A stretch of DNA of 64,000 bases from Pseudonocardia abyssalis (GCF_019263705.2 NZ_JADQDK010000001.1:3472001-3536000); one strand, 5' to 3'; positions 48,388-59,800 are shown, counted from the stretch's first letter. Program-made: numbers and translations. Notes: generated by a model not told the origin, from the letters alone.

Positions 48388-49413
48388 ATGCGCGTCGGCG
48401 TGCTCACCGGTGGTGGCGACTGCCCCGGACTGAACGCGGTCATCCGGGCGATCGTCCGCAAGGGCGTCCCCGAGTACGGCTACTCGTTCGTCGGCTTCCG
48501 CGACGGCTGGCGCGGGCCGCTGGAGGCCCTCACCAAGCCCCTGGACATCCCCGCCGTCCGGGGCCTGCTCCCCCGCGGCGGCACGATCCTCGGCTCCTCG
48601 CGCACCAACCCGTTCGCGATCGAGGGCGGTGTCGAGAAGATCCGCACCAACCTGCAGAACCTCGGCGTCGACGCCCTCATCGCGATCGGCGGCGAGGACA
48701 CCCTCGGCGTCGCGACGAAACTGCACGAGATCGGCGTCAACGTCATCGGGGTGCCGAAGACGATCGACAACGACCTCTCCGGCACCGACTACACCTTCGG
48801 CTTCGACACCGCGGTGAACATCGCGATGGAGGCCATCGACCGGCTGCACACCACCGCCGAGTCGCACCACCGCGCGCTCATCGTCGAGGTCATGGGGCGG
48901 CACGCGGGCTGGATCGCGCTGCACGCCGGCATGGCGGGCGGGGCCAACATCATCCTCATCCCCGAGGTGCCCTTCGACATCGAGCAGGTCTGCACCTGGG
49001 TCGAGTCGCGGTTCCGGCTCGACTACGCGCCGATCATCGTCGTGTCCGAGGGCGCGAAGCCGAAGGACCGCGACGAGTCCCTGCTCAACGAGGAGAAGGA
49101 CGCGTTCGGCCACGTCCGCCTCGGCGGCATCGGCGACTGGCTGGCCCGGGAGATCGAGGCGCGCACCGGCAAGGAGGCCCGCACGACGGTGCTCGGGCAC
49201 GTGCAGCGCGGCGGCACCCCCACCGCACGCGACCGCTGGCTCGCCACCCGCTTCGGCCTGCACGCGATCGACGCGGTGCACCGGGGCGACTGGGGCCAGA
49301 TGACGGCGCTGCGCGGCACCGACATCACGATGGTGCCCCTGAGCGAGGCGACGAAGGAGCTCAAGGTCGTCGACCCCGCCCTGTACGCCGAGGCCGAGGT
49401 CTTCTTCGGCTGA
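48388..49413 (+). CDS. pfkA: 6-phosphofructokinase, pyrophosphate-type residues
   Basis: 341 residues, PFK-A family, ATG with GAGAGG upstream. It phosphorylates fructose 6-phosphate. Gly-rich start MRVGVLTGGGDCPGLNAVIR and the catalytic TIDND motif are intact. Two specificity positions are informative: GGED gives Asp104 and VPKTIDND gives Lys124, whereas ATP enzymes have Gly at both. These residues mark PPi-dependent PFKs such as that of Amycolatopsis methanolica, so this enzyme probably uses pyrophosphate and works reversibly. It is monocistronic and abuts the convergent DUF4126 gene. Confidence 0.92.
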   Translation: MRVGVLTGGGDCPGLNAVIRAIVRKGVPEYGYSFVGFRDGWRGPLEALTKPLDIPAVRGLLPRGGTILGSSRTNPFAIEGGVEKIRTNLQNLGVDALIAIGGEDTLGVATKLHEIGVNVIGVPKTIDNDLSGTDYTFGFDTAVNIAMEAIDRLHTTAESHHRALIVEVMGRHAGWIALHAGMAGGANIILIPEVPFDIEQVCTWVESRFRLDYAPIIVVSEGAKPKDRDESLLNEEKDAFGHVRLGGIGDWLAREIEARTGKEARTTVLGHVQRGGTPTARDRWLATRFGLHAIDAVHRGDWGQMTALRGTDITMVPLSEATKELKVVDPALYAEAEVFFG

Positions 49414-50007
49414 TCAGCCGACCGCGAGCCGCCGCTCCCGCCACGCGCGGTAGCGGCGGTACCCGCGCCGCACGTTCTTCCACAGCACCACGAGCAGGAT
49501 CACGCCGAGGACCAGCAGCACCGCGGCGATCCCGAACGCCACCGCCGGCGCGACGACGACGAGCGTCGCCACACCGGCCACCGCGACGTCCTCCCCGAGG
49601 CTCACCCCGATGTTCGTGACGGGCTCGGGCGAGGTGTTGACGATCAGCCGCAGCCCGCCCTTGACGAGGTGGCTGACCAGGGCCGCCGCCCCGCCGCTCG
49701 CGGCCAGCACGGCCTGCTCCAGCGAGCCCGCGTCGCCCGCGATGAGCAGCCCGATCACCGCGCCCGCCGTCGGCCGGATCGCGGTGGAGACCGCGTCCCA
49801 CAGCGAGTCGACGTAGGGGATCTTGTCGGTGACGAACTCCAGCAGGTAGAGCACCGCGGCGACGACCAGCACGTCGGTGCGGGTGAGGGCCTCGGGGACG
49901 GCCTCGATCCCGCCGAACCGGCCCAGCACGCCGAGCACGACGACACACAGGTAGGCGTTGACACCGCTCGCCCACCCGCTCGCCAGCACCGCAGGGACCA
50001 GCTCCAT
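49414..50007 (-). CDS. DUF4126 membrane protein
   Basis: 197 residues with about five membrane segments. The N terminus LASGWASGVNAYLCVVVLGV and the segment LEFVTDKIPYVDSLWDAVST are characteristic of DUF4126, as are ASGGAAALVSHLVKGGLRL and the C-terminal Arg/Tyr-rich RRGYRRYRAWRERR. The function is unknown. Its stop lies directly against the pfk stop, with no intergenic base. Confidence 0.86.
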   Translation of the reverse strand: MELVPAVLASGWASGVNAYLCVVVLGVLGRFGGIEAVPEALTRTDVLVVAAVLYLLEFVTDKIPYVDSLWDAVSTAIRPTAGAVIGLLIAGDAGSLEQAVLAASGGAAALVSHLVKGGLRLIVNTSPEPVTNIGVSLGEDVAVAGVATLVVVAPAVAFGIAAVLLVLGVILLVVLWKNVRRGYRRYRAWRERRLAVG

Positions 50008-50028
50008 CGGAGCAGGGTAGAGCAGGAC

Positions 50029-50754
50029 TCAGACGATGCCCTGCCGCGTGGCCGTGTAGACGATCTCGGTGCGGCGGCGGACCTCGAGCTTGTCGCGCAG
50101 GTTGCGCACGTGGAACTTGACGGTCGCCTCGCTGATCAGCAGCCGGGCGCCGATCTCGCGGTTCGACATCCCGACGGCGAGCAGGCGGAGCACCTGGTTC
50201 TCGCGGTCGGTGAGCATCGCGCCGCCGAGCTGGCGGACGGCGGGGCGGTCCTCCTCGCGCACGACGTCGGCGGGCGTGCCCGGGCCGCGGGAGTCGAAGA
50301 CGCTCTCGCCGCGCAGCAGGGCGTGGATCGCGCGCAGGATCTCGACGGTCTCTGCGCCCTTGCGGAGGTAACCGTGCACGCCCAGGCGCACGGTGCGGCG
50401 CATGACCTCGCGGTCGCGGCTGCCGGTGAGCACGAGGATCCGCACACCGCGGTGGCGCTCGAGCAGCATCCGGGCCAACTCGACGCCCGCCGAGTCGCCG
50501 CGGCCCAGGTCGACGTCGAGGATCACCAGGTCGGGGGGACATCGGTCGGCGACAACGAGCGCGTCGCGCGGCGAGGCGGCCTCGCCGACGACGGCCAGCT
50601 CGGGATCGGGTGCCACGAGCTGGCGGAGACCGAAGCGGACGATCGCCTCGCCGTCGACGATCAGCAGGCGGGCGGTGCGGGATGCCGTCGGGCGAACCGC
50701 GGCGGATCGGTCGAACGGAGCCACGTCCGGTTCGAGCACGGCGTCGATGGTCAC
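50029..50754 (-). CDS. Orphan NarL-type response regulator
   Basis: 241 residues. A receiver domain from about residue 28 (RLLIVDGEAIVRFGLRQLV) holds the phospho-acceptor Asp in DLVILDVDLGRG and the conserved Lys in GYLRKGA. The C-terminal LuxR helix-turn-helix reads LTDRENQVLRLLAVGMSNRE and VKFHVRNLRDKLEVRRR. One residue of the N-terminal acidic pair reads Gly (VDGE rather than VDD). No histidine kinase is adjacent. It is divergent from a GAF-domain regulator, with an inverted repeat between them. Confidence 0.9.
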   Translation of the reverse strand: MTIDAVLEPDVAPFDRSAAVRPTASRTARLLIVDGEAIVRFGLRQLVAPDPELAVVGEAASPRDALVVADRCPPDLVILDVDLGRGDSAGVELARMLLERHRGVRILVLTGSRDREVMRRTVRLGVHGYLRKGAETVEILRAIHALLRGESVFDSRGPGTPADVVREEDRPAVRQLGGAMLTDRENQVLRLLAVGMSNREIGARLLISEATVKFHVRNLRDKLEVRRRTEIVYTATRQGIV

Positions 50755-50831
50755 GGGCCAACCTCCTTGGGGCCGTCGGGCGTGTCACGCGTCACTGAGG
50801 TGCGACGTTAGGCACCGTCGCGTTGCCTCGA

Positions 50832-50847
50832 CGTTGCACGCGCAACG
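50832..50847. promoter_or_regulatory. Inverted repeat in the divergent regulator promoter
   Basis: CGTTGC-ACGC-GCAACG, a 6-bp inverted repeat with a 4-bp spacer, lies between two divergent regulator genes. A further direct CGTTGC copy lies at 50821-50826. It is a candidate operator for the NarL-type protein. Confidence 0.5.
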
Positions 50848-50929
50848 AGGGGTCGGCTTGCCCCGTCCGGGGGCCTGGGCAATGATGACCGCAGGGCATG
50901 TCCTGGGGCGATGACGCTCGGAGCTACAG

Positions 50930-52420
50930 ATGACGACGCGCGGAGAGCCCGGCACGACGCCGGTGCACGATCCCGTCGAGCACGCCTGCGTGCTGCACGG
51001 GATCTACGACAGGGCGCTGTCCGGGGAGACCGGCGGGCAGGGCCCGAGATCGCTGGTGTCCGCGAGCTGGCAGCGCAGCCTCGCCGCGCACGTCGACCCC
51101 GACCGGCACACGCCGCCCGCCACGTTCGCCGAGGACGACCTCTCCGAGGTACGCGACACGCATCCGCTCAACGACGTGCTGCCGCTGCTGCGCAGCACGC
51201 TCGTCAGCATCGCCGACGAGGCCATGCACGTCATGCTCGTCACCGACGCCGACGGCACCATCCTCTGGCGGGAGGGCGCGGCCCGGCTGCTGCACATCGC
51301 CGACGACACCGGCCTCTCGCCGGGGTTCCGGATGTCCGAGGACGCCATCGGCACCAACGCGATGGGCACCACCCTGGCGATCGACGCGCCGGTGCAGATC
51401 CACTCCGCCGAGCACCTGGTCCGCGCGTTCCACGCGTGGACGTGCGCGGCCGCCCCGGTGCACGACCCCGACACCGGCGCGATCCTCGGCGCCATCGACA
51501 TCTCCGGCCCCCTGCACACCGTGCACCCGGCGATGGTGCAGCTCGTCTCGGCCACCGCCCAGCTCGCGGAGAACCAGCTGCGCGTGCGCCTGGCCATCGC
51601 CGACGAGCGGTTGCGCGTGCGCAACATGCCGCACCTCACGAGCCTGCGCGGGCAGGGAGCGCTCGTCACCCCGACCGGTCGGATCGTCGCGGGCGAGCCG
51701 TACGGCGCGTGGCCCGAGCGCGTCGCGCTGCCCCAGGGGTCCGACCGCGTGCTGCTCGACGACGGCCGGGAGATGGTCGTCGAGCCGCTCGCCGAGGGCT
51801 ACCTGCTGCGGACCCCGCGCACCGCCCGCGCCGTCCGACGCAGCGCACTGTCGCTGCGGTTCATGGGCGAGGCGGGCCCGCGCGTGGTGCTCAACGGGAA
51901 GACGGTGCCGGTCACGCTGCGGCCCGCCGAGATCCTCACCGCGCTCGCCCTGCACCCCGACGGCCTCACCGCGGAGCGCCTCGCCCTGCTGCTCTACGGC
52001 GACTACGGCAACCCCACCACCGTCCGCGGGGAGATCCTGCGGCTGCGCGGCCTGATCGGGGCCGACGTCCTGCGTACCCGCCCGTACCGCCTCGACGCCG
52101 CCGTCGACACCGACTTCGACACCGTCCGCACCGCCCTCCGCAAGGGCCGGGCCACCGAGGCCCTGCGCGCGTGCGCGGGCCCCCTGCTGCCGCGTTCGGA
52201 CGCCCCGGAGATCCGGGAGCTGCGCGACCAGCTGGAGGTCGGCCTGCGTCGCCTGGTCCTCGACGCCGACGACGTGGAGCTGCTCGCCGAGCTCGCCGCG
52301 CACCCGCTGGGCCGCGACGAGCTCGAGGTGCACGACCGGCTCGGCGAGCTCCTGCCCGCCGACGACCGGCGCCGTCCCGAGGTGCTCGCGCGGCGCGCAC
52401 GGTTGCTCGCCGACGACTGA
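50930..52420 (+). CDS. GAF-domain regulator with C-terminal winged helix
   Basis: 496 residues. The N-terminal third matches AcoR/DhaR-type sensors: SLVSASWQRSLAAHVDPDRH, then a GAF domain with LRMSEDAIGTNAMGT-like FRMSEDAIGTNAMGTTLAID and HAWTCAAAPVHDPDTG. Unlike AcoR there is no sigma54 ATPase domain; instead residues 300-390 form a winged-helix-like module (LRPAEILTALALHPDGLTAE, LLLYGDYGNPTTVRGEILRL). In actinobacteria such proteins often sit near aldehyde dehydrogenase genes; none is here. It is divergent from a NarL-type regulator. Confidence 0.83.
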   Translation: MTTRGEPGTTPVHDPVEHACVLHGIYDRALSGETGGQGPRSLVSASWQRSLAAHVDPDRHTPPATFAEDDLSEVRDTHPLNDVLPLLRSTLVSIADEAMHVMLVTDADGTILWREGAARLLHIADDTGLSPGFRMSEDAIGTNAMGTTLAIDAPVQIHSAEHLVRAFHAWTCAAAPVHDPDTGAILGAIDISGPLHTVHPAMVQLVSATAQLAENQLRVRLAIADERLRVRNMPHLTSLRGQGALVTPTGRIVAGEPYGAWPERVALPQGSDRVLLDDGREMVVEPLAEGYLLRTPRTARAVRRSALSLRFMGEAGPRVVLNGKTVPVTLRPAEILTALALHPDGLTAERLALLLYGDYGNPTTVRGEILRLRGLIGADVLRTRPYRLDAAVDTDFDTVRTALRKGRATEALRACAGPLLPRSDAPEIRELRDQLEVGLRRLVLDADDVELLAELAAHPLGRDELEVHDRLGELLPADDRRRPEVLARRARLLADD

Positions 52421-52424
52421 GCCG

Positions 52425-52590
52425 GCCCGTCCACCACGGGCGCCGCCGGGCTCGTCCGGTGGGCCGCGCGGAAGCGACGGGCGAGATGGCCGGCGTCGCC
52501 GTACCCGACCCGCGAACCGACCTCCGCGACCGTCGGGGCGGGGTCCACGAGCAGCAGGCGGGCCGAAGGCGCCGCCCTCGGTGAGCCGCC
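52425..52590 (-). pseudogene. Remnant of an AraC-family regulator
   Basis: The reverse strand reads ARLLLVDPAPTVAEVGSRVG then YGDAGHLARRFRAAHRTSPA, the second half of an AraC DNA-binding domain (recognition helix and GF/P loop). The upstream DNA-binding half and the sensor domain are missing. The adjoining 52591-52735 contains another frame reading HPLCSAHAHDFLLPSS that belongs to nothing I recognise. The whole 315-bp gap looks like a decayed gene. Confidence 0.55.
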
Positions 52591-52735
52591 GGTCGCGCCC
52601 GTCGACCCGGCGGACCTGGTCCCCGCGCCCGACGGAGGACGGCAGCAGGAAGTCGTGCGCGTGTGCGCTGCACAGCGGGTGACCGTCGACCGTCGGGGTC
52701 CCGGACCCACGGTGGCGCAGCGCTGAGCGGGCCGT

Positions 52736-54058
52736 TCAGGCCCAGTCGTCCGTGCCGCCCGGCACCGGCGCGGCGGGGTCGTACGGGGTGCGGGTGAAGA
52801 CGAACGTGGCCAGGTCCAGTGCCACCGGGTCCAGGCGCAGGGTCTCGCCCGCGAAGTAGCCGTCAAGGCCGATCCAGGTGCCGTCCGGGCCGGGACGGAA
52901 GCGGCTGGAGCGGCCAGGGCGGCCGAGCCCGCCCAGGTGCAGCAGACCGCCGGACACGGCGCGCAACACGTACGGCGAGGGGCCCCAGTACCAGGGGCCG
53001 AGCAGTTCCAGCGGCACCGGCGACGGTGCGGGCGCCCAGGCGTCGACGACGCGGGGTTCGGCCGCGCGGACGTCGGCGAGCAGGGCTGCGGGCAGCCCGC
53101 CGTCGAGACCGGAGGTGGTGTTGCCCAGGGCGAGTGCGCCGGTGCCCTCCTCGCGGTCGACCCACAGCCCCGCGAGGAAGCCCGGCATCGATCCGCCGTG
53201 GCCGACCAGCACCGTCCCGCCTGATCCGTGGCCCCCGCCGGTGCGCTGGACCTGCACTCCGAGGCCGTAGGACGACCAGCCGGGCGCGGAGGAGTCGATC
53301 CCGGCCGGGAGCGTCATCTCCTCGACGGTGTCGGGCGAGAGCACGTCGCCGGTGTCGCCGAGCAGGAACGCGCCGAGGCGCGCGAGGTCGTCGGCGGTCG
53401 CCCACAGCTGCCCGGCCGGGGCCATGACCTCGGCGTGGTGCTCGGGCTCGGGCACGACGACCTCGGCCCACGGGTGCACGGCGTACCCCTGGGCGGCGCG
53501 GCCGTCCGGGCGCGGGGTCGTGCGGCGCATCCCCAGCGGGAGCAGCACCTCCTCGCGCGCGACGTCGGACCAGCTGCGGCCGCGCACCCGGGCGACGAGC
53601 TCGCCGAGCAGCCCGAAGCCGAGGTTCGAGTAGTGGAAGCGGCGGGCGGCCGGCAGCACGACGTCGGCGTCGGAGAGGGCGAGCCCCTCCAGCGTGGTGC
53701 CGGGCGTCCGCTCCCACCACTGCCCCGGGCTCTCCGACCCGGCGCCCGCGAGGTGGCTGAGCAGCTGCCCGAGCGTGCGGTCACCGAGCGGCGTGCCGGG
53801 CAGGTGGCGCTCCAGCGGGTCACCCAGGTCGAGCAGCCCCTCGTCGCGCAGCCGCAGGACCGTGACCGCGGTGACGGTCTTGCTGATCGAGCCCAGCCGG
53901 TACTGCACGTCGCGGTGCGGTTCCTCGACCGCACCGCGACCCGCCGACCAGACCAGCCCGCCGTCCCGCACCACCCCCGCCACCAGCGACGGGACGCGGC
54001 CGTCGCGCTGGGCGCGGGCGGTGCGGGCGAGCAGGACGGCGGCGGTGGAGTCGAGCAC
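52736..54058 (-). CDS. Serine hydrolase (class C beta-lactamase-like)
   Basis: 440 residues. The penicillin-binding fold motifs are intact: SxxK at Ser57-Lys60 (GSISKTVTAV), YxN as YSN in FHYSNLGFGLLGELV and the third motif as HGGSMPGF. There is no signal peptide, so it acts in the cytoplasm or is not a classical secreted beta-lactamase. This family includes esterases and D-aminopeptidases; the substrate cannot be assigned. A C-terminal beta-rich domain of about 80 residues follows (GPWYWGPSPYVLRAVSGGLL). It lies just downstream of glmS. Confidence 0.88.
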   Translation of the reverse strand: MLDSTAAVLLARTARAQRDGRVPSLVAGVVRDGGLVWSAGRGAVEEPHRDVQYRLGSISKTVTAVTVLRLRDEGLLDLGDPLERHLPGTPLGDRTLGQLLSHLAGAGSESPGQWWERTPGTTLEGLALSDADVVLPAARRFHYSNLGFGLLGELVARVRGRSWSDVAREEVLLPLGMRRTTPRPDGRAAQGYAVHPWAEVVVPEPEHHAEVMAPAGQLWATADDLARLGAFLLGDTGDVLSPDTVEEMTLPAGIDSSAPGWSSYGLGVQVQRTGGGHGSGGTVLVGHGGSMPGFLAGLWVDREEGTGALALGNTTSGLDGGLPAALLADVRAAEPRVVDAWAPAPSPVPLELLGPWYWGPSPYVLRAVSGGLLHLGGLGRPGRSSRFRPGPDGTWIGLDGYFAGETLRLDPVALDLATFVFTRTPYDPAAPVPGGTDDWA

Positions 54059-54073
54059 GGCCCCGATCCTGGC

Positions 54074-55900
<1,827 letters not shown>

Positions 55901-55916
55901 GGGCGTGTCCTCTTCT

Positions 55917-56183
55917 CTAGCCGTACACGAGGCGGCGCAGTTGCCGGGCCGACAGCGCGGGCGGGGCCACCCGCCGCGTCGCCAGCTCGGCCCCGAGTGC
56001 CGCGAAGATCCGGTCGTTGTGCCAGCCGCGGTTCCTGAGCTCGGTGTGCCGGCGGCGGACGTAGTCCTGCACCGGCTCCGAGAAGTAGGCCACGACCTCA
56101 GCCACCACCCGCGTCGCCTCGCTCGCGCTCAACGGTGAGCTGCGCACGAGATGGTCGACGAGGTCGTCGTACGGGCCGGGCAC
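55917..56183 (-). CDS. Small hypothetical protein upstream of glmS
   Basis: 88 residues, not recognised. Predicted helical and soluble: LVDHLVRSSPLSASEATRVV, then VQDYVRRRHTELRNRGWHND and a basic end ARQLRRLVYG. It lies 16 bp upstream of glmS in the same direction and is probably cotranscribed. The REIFAALGAEL-like stretch RIFAALGAELATRRV hints at a small DNA- or RNA-binding helical protein, but this is weak. Confidence 0.7.
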   Translation of the reverse strand: MPGPYDDLVDHLVRSSPLSASEATRVVAEVVAYFSEPVQDYVRRRHTELRNRGWHNDRIFAALGAELATRRVAPPALSARQLRRLVYG

Positions 56184-56245
56184 CCGTCAGATGGTGCCGG
56201 ATCGCGGGAAGAACTCCAAACCCCTGCCCGAAATCGGGCAAAGCC

Positions 56246-56330
56246 GCGAGTTTGCCGCCGCCACCCGGCGAGTTTGCCGCCGACGCCCGGCGAGTTTGCC
56301 GCCGACGCCCGGCGAGTTTGCCGATCCTCC
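56246..56330 (+). repeat. 22-bp tandem repeat array 1
   Basis: Units start at 56246, 56268, 56290 and 56312. Unit: GCGAGTTTGCCGCCGACGCC then CG. Units 2 and 3 are identical, unit 1 differs by two bases, and unit 4 is truncated after GCGAGTTTGCCG. The TTT makes it stand out from the surrounding DNA. Confidence 0.9.
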
Positions 56331-56416
56331 ACGGGCCGGTGGAGGGCGTTCCGACCGCGATCGATGCCCCCGCCCTGCCCGGCAGCGCGACCCCGGCCCG
56401 ATGGCAGGGCCTAGGT

Positions 56417-56574
56417 CATGATCACCGTCTCGGAACCGGTCGCAGGCCCCGGCCCGATGGTCGTTCCGAGACGACGATCATGGAGTTCGGGCCGCAGCGT
56501 TCTCCCCGGGTGATCACCGTTCCGGAACGACCGACGGGCCGGGGACCGCGACCGGTTCCGAGACGGTGATCATG
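56417..56574. repeat. 158-bp near-palindrome with four copies of a 20-bp motif
   Basis: The motif CATGATCACCGTCTCGGAAC occurs forward at 56417-56436, reversed with changes at 56463-56482, forward with changes at 56510-56528 and reversed at 56555-56574. The outer arms (56417-56470 and 56521-56574) are about 90% complementary. As RNA it would fold into one long hairpin. The layout resembles REP/BIME-type extragenic elements. Confidence 0.85.
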
Positions 56575-56716
56575 GCGGGGCCCTCCCGGCTGCGGGTCGT
56601 CCCGGCACGTGCAGGGCCACGGGCGACTCACGGGCCCGTCCTCAGCTCCCGGGCCGATCAGCCGCCCGACCCGGCGACCCCGCGGTCCACAGGCGGCGAC
56701 CGGCGGTCGACGGGCG

Positions 56717-56819
56717 GCGACTCGCGGGCGCGGAACCAGCGACTCGCGGTCGCGGAACCAGCGACTCGCGGTCGCGGAACCAGCGACTCGCGGGCTGAAT
56801 CGCAGCGACTCGCGGGAAG
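56717..56819 (+). repeat. 22-bp tandem repeat array 2
   Basis: Units start at 56717, 56739, 56761, 56783 and 56805, each beginning GCGACTCGCGG. Units 2 and 3 are identical (continuing TCGCGGAACCA); unit 1 differs by one base, and units 4-5 are degenerate. The unit length equals array 1 but the sequence differs. Confidence 0.9.
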
Positions 56820-56863
56820 GGAGGCGGGGCTCGCGGGCGGGGGAACCGGGGGACGTGCGGGGG

Positions 56864-59800
56864 TCAGGCGGCGGGTTCCAGTTCCCCCGCCTGCCACAGG
56901 CGGGCGTAGGGGCCGCCCGCCGCGAGCAGCTCGGCGTGCGGGCCCTCCTCCACGATCCGGCCGCCCTCCAGCACCACGATCCGGTCGGCGCGGGCCGCGG
57001 TGGCGAGGCGGTGGGCCACCACGAACGCGGTGCGCCGGGACACCACCCGGTCCCCCGCGGCGAGCACGGCGGCCTCGGTGGCGGGGTCGAGGGCGGCGGT
57101 GGCCTCGTCGAACAGGAGCAGGTCGGGGTCGACCAGCTCGGCCCGGGCCAGCGCGATGAGCTGTCGCTGCCCGGCGGAGAGTCCCTGGCCGCGCTCCCCG
57201 ACCGGGTGCCGGAAGCCGCCGGACAGGGTGCGCACCAGGTCCAGCGCCCCGACCGCGCGCGCCGCCGCCTCGATCTCCGCAGGCGTCGCCGACGGGCGGC
57301 CGTAGGCGATGTTCGCGGCGACGTCGCCGGTGAACAGGTGCGGCTCCTGCGGCACGATCCCGAGCCGGTGCCGGTAGTCGGCGAGGGCGAAGCGCCGCAC
57401 GTCGACGCCGTCGACCAGCACCGCGCCCGACCCGGCCTCGTAGAACCGGGCCAGCAGCTTCACCATCGTCGACTTCCCCGCCCCCGTCGCGCCGACGAGC
57501 GCGACCGTCTCCCCGGGCGCGACGCGCAGCGACACGTGGTCCAGGGCAGGGGCGGGAGCGCCGGGGTAGGCGAAGCAGAGGTCGCGCAGCTCCACGTCGC
57601 CGCGCAGCCGGGCGGGCACCGGGACCGGGTCGACGGCGGGGGCCTCCGAGGTCGGGGTGCGCAGCAGGTCGGAGATCCGGGTCAGTCCGACGCGCGCCTG
57701 CTGGTAGGCGTCGAACACCTGCGAGAGCTGCTGCACCGGGGCGAAGAACAGGCCCAGGTAGAGCAGGAACGCGGTGAGCACGCCCGGGGTGAGGTCGCCG
57801 CCCGCCACCCGCGCGGCCCCGACGCCGAGTACCGCGACCTGCGAGACGTCCGAGAGCAGCGCGACGAACGGGAAGTAGGTCGCGATGTAGCGCTGGGCCC
57901 GCATCCGGGTGCGGCGGTAGGCCTCGCTGCGGTCGGAGAAGGCGGCGGCACTGCGCTCCTCCCGGACGTAGGCCTGCGCGATCCGCACCCCCGAGACGTT
58001 CTCCTGCATGTCGGCGTTGACCGCGCCGACCTTCTCCCGCGCCTCCGCGTACGCCCGCGACGACAGCCGCCGGAAGATCACCGTCGCGACGACGAGCACC
58101 GGCAGCACCGCCAGCGCGACGACGGCGAGCGCGGCGTCGGTGAGCAGCAGGGCCACGGCCACCCCGACGACGGTGAGCAGGCTGACCACGGCCTGCGCGA
58201 GCCCGGTCTGCAGGAACACCGACAGCGCGTCGACGTCGGTGGTCATCCGCGTCATGATCCGCCCGGAGACCTCACGCTCGTAGAAGTCGAGCCCGAGCCG
58301 CTGCAGGTGCGCGTAGCTGCGCACCCGCAGCAGGTAGAGCAGGCTCTCCCCGGCCCGCGCGGTGGTGACGGTCTGCAGCGCGACGACGAGCCAGCCCACC
58401 GCCACCACCCCGACGCCGAGCAGGGTGGCGGTCCACAGCGTCGCGGTGGAGCCCGCGGTGATCCCGCCGTCGACCGCCAGGCGCGCGACGGTCGGGAACG
58501 CGAGCGTGGTGAGGGCGTCGACCGAGACGAGCCCGATCGTCGCCACGATCAGCCAGCGCACCGGCCGCAGCAGCTTGCCCAGCCGGAAGCCGGGGTCGGG
58601 CGCGGTGGGTTCCTCGTCGCCAAGGCGCGGCTTCTCGGTGGCGGGCGGGAGCGCGGCGACGGCCGCGGCCAGCGCCGCGGTGACGGGCATCGCCCCGGCC
58701 ATCGCCGACGGCCCCCCGACCCCCGACGGCCGCCCGGTCGGGACCCCCGAGGCGGCGACCGCGGCCCGCAGCGCCGCGTCCGACCCGGGGACGGTCTCGG
58801 GCGCGGGCCACAGCTCCGGCGTGGTCCCGCCCGGCCCGGTCGACGCCGAGACCGGCGCCGGGGCGTCGTCGACGGCGAGCAGCTCGCGGAACAGCGGGCA
58901 GCGGGCCGTCAGCTCGGCCTCGGTGCCGACGTCGACGACCTTGCCCGCGTCGAGCACGGCGATGCGGTCGGCGAGGGCGAGGGTGGAGCGGCGGTGCGCG
59001 ACGAGCAGGGTCGTGCGCCCGGCCGTCAGCGTGCGCAGGGTGTCGTGGATGGCGGCCTCGGTGGCGCTGTCGACGGCCGAGGTGGCGTCGTCGAGCACGA
59101 GGACGCGCGGGTCGGTGAGCACGGCCCTGGCGAGCGCGATCCGCTGGCGCTGCCCGCCGGACAGGGTGAGCCCGCGCTCGCCGACCATCGTGGCGTAGCC
59201 GTCGGGCAGGCGTTCGACGAACTCGTGGACCTGCGCCGCGTCCGCCGCCGCGCGGACCTCCTCGTCGGAGGCGTCCGGGCAGCCGTAGGCGATGTTGGCG
59301 CGCACGGTGTCGGAGAACAGGAACGCCTCCTCGAACACCACGCCGAGCTCGCGGCGCAGGTCGGCGAGCCGCAGGTCGGGCAGCGGCACGCCGCCGAGCC
59401 GCAGCGACCCCTCCTGCGGGTCGTAGAAGCGCGGGAGCAGCAGCGCCACCGTCGACTTGCCGGAGCCCGCGGTGCCGACGAGCGCGAGCGTCTCCCCCGG
59501 CGCGACGGTCAGCGAGACCCCGTCGAGGACGGGTTCCCTGCGGGAGTAGCCGAACCGCACGCCGTCGAGCTCCACCGACAACGGCCCGTCCGGCAGCGTC
59601 GCGGGAACGGGCGGGTCGGTGACGTCGGGCTGCGAGTCGACCAGGTCGTACACCCGCTCGACGCCCGCCCGCGCGAGCTGCGCGCTCACGACGAGCGACC
59701 CGAGCAGCCGCGCGGGGCCGACGAGCCCGGCCACGTAGGTGGTGAACGCGAGGAAGGTGCCCAGCGTGATCGAGCCGGTCAGCGCGAGGTACCCGCCGAG

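Larger units (their letters stand above)
56184..56863. other. Gene-free repeat region
   Basis: 680 bp with no credible gene. It contains a 22-bp tandem array (56246-56330), a 158-bp near-palindrome (56417-56574) and a second, different 22-bp array (56717-56819). Open frames here are products of the repeats and high GC. Confidence 0.75.

Noticed and set aside
55901..55916. glmS ribozyme
   Set aside because: Only 16 bp separate glmS from the gene upstream, and no ribozyme core is seen; such ribozymes are typical of Firmicutes.
56246..56330. CRISPR array
   Set aside because: The 22-bp units are head to tail with no unique spacers and no cas genes nearby.
56135..56631. Two small opposite-strand frames ending in nearly the same sequence (GRGPRPVPRR, GRGLRPVPRR)
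   Set aside because: The resemblance comes from the 158-bp near-palindrome, not from duplicated genes.
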